Positions 62,505-64,000 of a DNA stretch of 64,000 nucleotides are shown piece after piece. Source of the stretch: Haematobia irritans. Lineage: Eukaryota; Arthropoda; Insecta; Diptera; Muscidae. Location of the stretch: positions 115,544,145 to 115,608,144 of the forward strand of contig NC_134398.1 of NCBI RefSeq assembly GCF_050003625.1. The letters run 5' to 3'. The position numbers and the translations under genes are program-made. A model generated the notes under the pieces. That model was not told the DNA's origin, searched no databases, and was given only the letters and a program-made list of their open reading frames with translations. Every line of letters begins with the position of its first letter. Within the stretch, counting starts at the first letter, position 1.

Positions 62505-62572
62505 AAATCGCAATGGACTGAATAGTCTAAGTGAGCCTGAATCTTAATCGGGCTGCCACTTTAACCTAACCT
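62505..62572 (+). mobile_element. 68-bp LOA 3'-end insertion (extreme 5' truncation)
   Basis: CAATGGACTGAATAGTCTAA to TTTAACCTAACCT, flanked by ATCGTCGGA at 62496-62504 and 62573-62581. Six extra bases (AAATCG) precede the LOA match. The related element at 10729-11880 lacks it. Confidence 0.9.
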
Positions 62573-63386
62573 ATCGTCGGACAAAGGACGCCACTTGAGA
62601 AAAGAAAACACAAAATTAACTTTATTTGTTTGTTTTTATTTATTTATAAACTAATTCTTTATTTATTTGTATTTATAATGCCGTTCAAGCAAACATCATA
62701 TATTTTTACACACTCTATTTTATTTAAATTTCAATTAGTAATTATTCCATATTTACATCGTGCCCATCAAATGTAACTGCAAATAAAAATAAATGATACC
62801 ATATAGCAAAATGCAGAACAAAAAACACACGACTGACGCACAAAATGGAAATCGTGTGTAACTGCTCAATGTTTTTAAAAAATGTAAATGTATTTATGGC
62901 CATGTAATGGTTTTAGACATGTCTATCCTTAACCTATAAACATACTTTTTTTCCCTGTAAAAAAGTAAAAAAATTGAATGGTCAGGTACATGATTTTCCC
63001 GACCATTTAATGGTCTCAAATTCTGTCATTTAAATAAGAGAATGCTTATTGCCACCATACATTTTTCTCCCCTAGAAAACTATTTTTACAAAGGCAAAAC
63101 ACATGGTTTTCGCGGCAATTACATGCTCTAGATAAGCATTAAATGGATACTGCAACCATGTCCAAACATGGTTTTTCTGTACGTGTGGATGTAAATTAAA
63201 AAATTCTGTGAAAATTTGTCAAATAAATAATTTTTGTTATTTTTTATAATTTTTAACGGATCTAACGCTTGTCGGAAACGTTTGACCTCAAATATTTTCA
63301 AAAATTCACAATTTTTTCAGATTGGATTTAACATTTTTTTCGACAAAATTTAAATGATTTGTACCATTTTATTAATTCCTACTCTT

Positions 63387-64000
63387 TTTCTACCCTCCAT
63401 CATAGGATGGGGGTATATTAACTTTGTCATTCCGTTTGTAACACATCGAAATATTGCTCTAAGACCCCATAAAGTATATATATATTCTGGGTCGTGGTGA
63501 AATTCTGAGTCGATCTAAGCATGTCCGTCCGTCCGTCCGTCCGTCTGTTGAAATCACGCTAACTTCCGAACGAAACAAGCTATCGACTTGAAACTTCGCA
63601 CAAGTAGTTGTTATCGATGTAGGTGGTATTGAAAATGGGCCATATCGGTCCACTTTTACGTATAGCCCCCATATAAAGGGACCCTCAGATTTGGCTTGTG
63701 GAGCCTCTAACAGAAGCATATTTCATCCGATCCGGCTGAAATTTGGTATATGGTGTTGGTATATGGTCTCTAACAACCATGCAAAAATTAGTCCACATCG
63801 GTCCATAATTATATATAGCCCCCATATAAACCGATCCACAGATTTTGCTTGCGGAGCCTAAAAGAGAAGCAAATTTCATCCGATCCGGCTGAAATTTGGT
63901 ACATAGTGTTGGTATATGGTCTCTAACAACCATGCAAAAATTGGTCCATATCGGTCCATAATTATATATAGCCCCCATATAAACCGATCCCCAGATTTGG
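63387..64000 (-). mobile_element. Hairpin-ended repeat family 1, copy D (runs off the window)
   Basis: Left end CTACCCTCCATCATAGG, CCGTCCGTCCGTCCG run, then at least two 150-bp units. The hairpin end lies beyond the window. Confidence 0.85.

Larger units (their letters stand above)
61941..63185. mobile_element. CAC...GTG element (CATG-rich family), copy 2, inverted
   Basis: CACGCAGAGAAGAAACATG and CATGGTTTTTCTGTACGTG; TG at 61939-61940 and 63186-63187; the first tandem unit (near 61605) shows the empty site. Matches the reverse complement of 10729-11880. Two later insertions are nested in it (62197-62438 and 62505-62572). Confidence 0.9.
61337..63386. repeat. Tandem array of a roughly 400-bp unit, interrupted
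   Basis: Units start CAGATTGGATTT at 61337, 61734 and 63318; each has TCCTCCATTTCAACAGCCG and CGGAAACGTTTGACCT. The second unit holds the insertion 61941-63185; the third is cut by the hairpin element at 63387. No coding potential. Confidence 0.8.

Overview
The window looks like repeat-dense, AT-rich nuclear DNA of a higher fly, most likely a calyptrate such as a muscid. The basis is the transposon spectrum: LOA-type and CR1/Jockey-type non-LTR retrotransposons, a Penelope-like element, mariner families DD34D, DD37E and DD41D, hAT-like and piggyBac-like MITEs, hairpin-ended repeats and tRNA-derived SINEs. There are no operons, no bacterial features, and no multi-exon host gene I can recognise. 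The only candidate host coding unit is a small ORF at 7023-7280, with a possible second tiny ORF just behind it. This is my reading of families by eye; no database search was possible.

Layout. 1-6416: two LOA copies, one inside a mariner, plus a truncated SINE. 6428-7852: low-repeat stretch with the putative small host gene. 7853-15270: stacked MITEs, a hairpin-ended repeat element, a piggyBac-like element with a nested element, a full SINE, and the first twin-tRNA-like element. 15340-17960: a decayed non-LTR element interrupted by an intact DD37E mariner. 18223-24190: a DD41D mariner carrying a complete LOA retrotransposon with both ORFs open. 24276-30988: hairpin-ended element with two tandem arrays, decayed DD34D and DD37E mariners. 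31000-35060: inverted pair of CACT-ended elements. 35700-39250: hAT-like element with further insertions. 39900-45723: decayed CR1/Jockey-group element and a second LOA family. 45735-51636: MITEs, a fold-back element, a Tc1 fragment and another twin-tRNA-like element. 52440-54640: Penelope-like element. 54783-64000: a hairpin-ended element with two large elements nested in it, more MITEs and a 400-bp tandem array.

How the pieces interact. The SINEs end in the same roughly 70-nt tail and TTAGG-type repeat as the LOA elements, which suggests that LOA reverse transcriptase moves them in trans. Two very short insertions (68 bp, and 19 bp of pure tail repeat) have target-site duplications, so this machinery also leaves almost empty insertions. 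The same LOA-in-mariner junction occurs twice with different outer flanks, so a mariner carrying a complete retrotransposon seems to have moved as one unit.

The most unusual structure is a group of four elements with CAC...GTG termini. Each holds two tRNA-like Pol III promoter modules placed head to head about 115 bp apart and pointing outward. They belong to a wider set of at least nine CAC...GTG elements here, all with a 2-bp pyrimidine-purine target duplication (TA, CA or TG). Three of these insertions are confirmed by an empty site elsewhere in the window.
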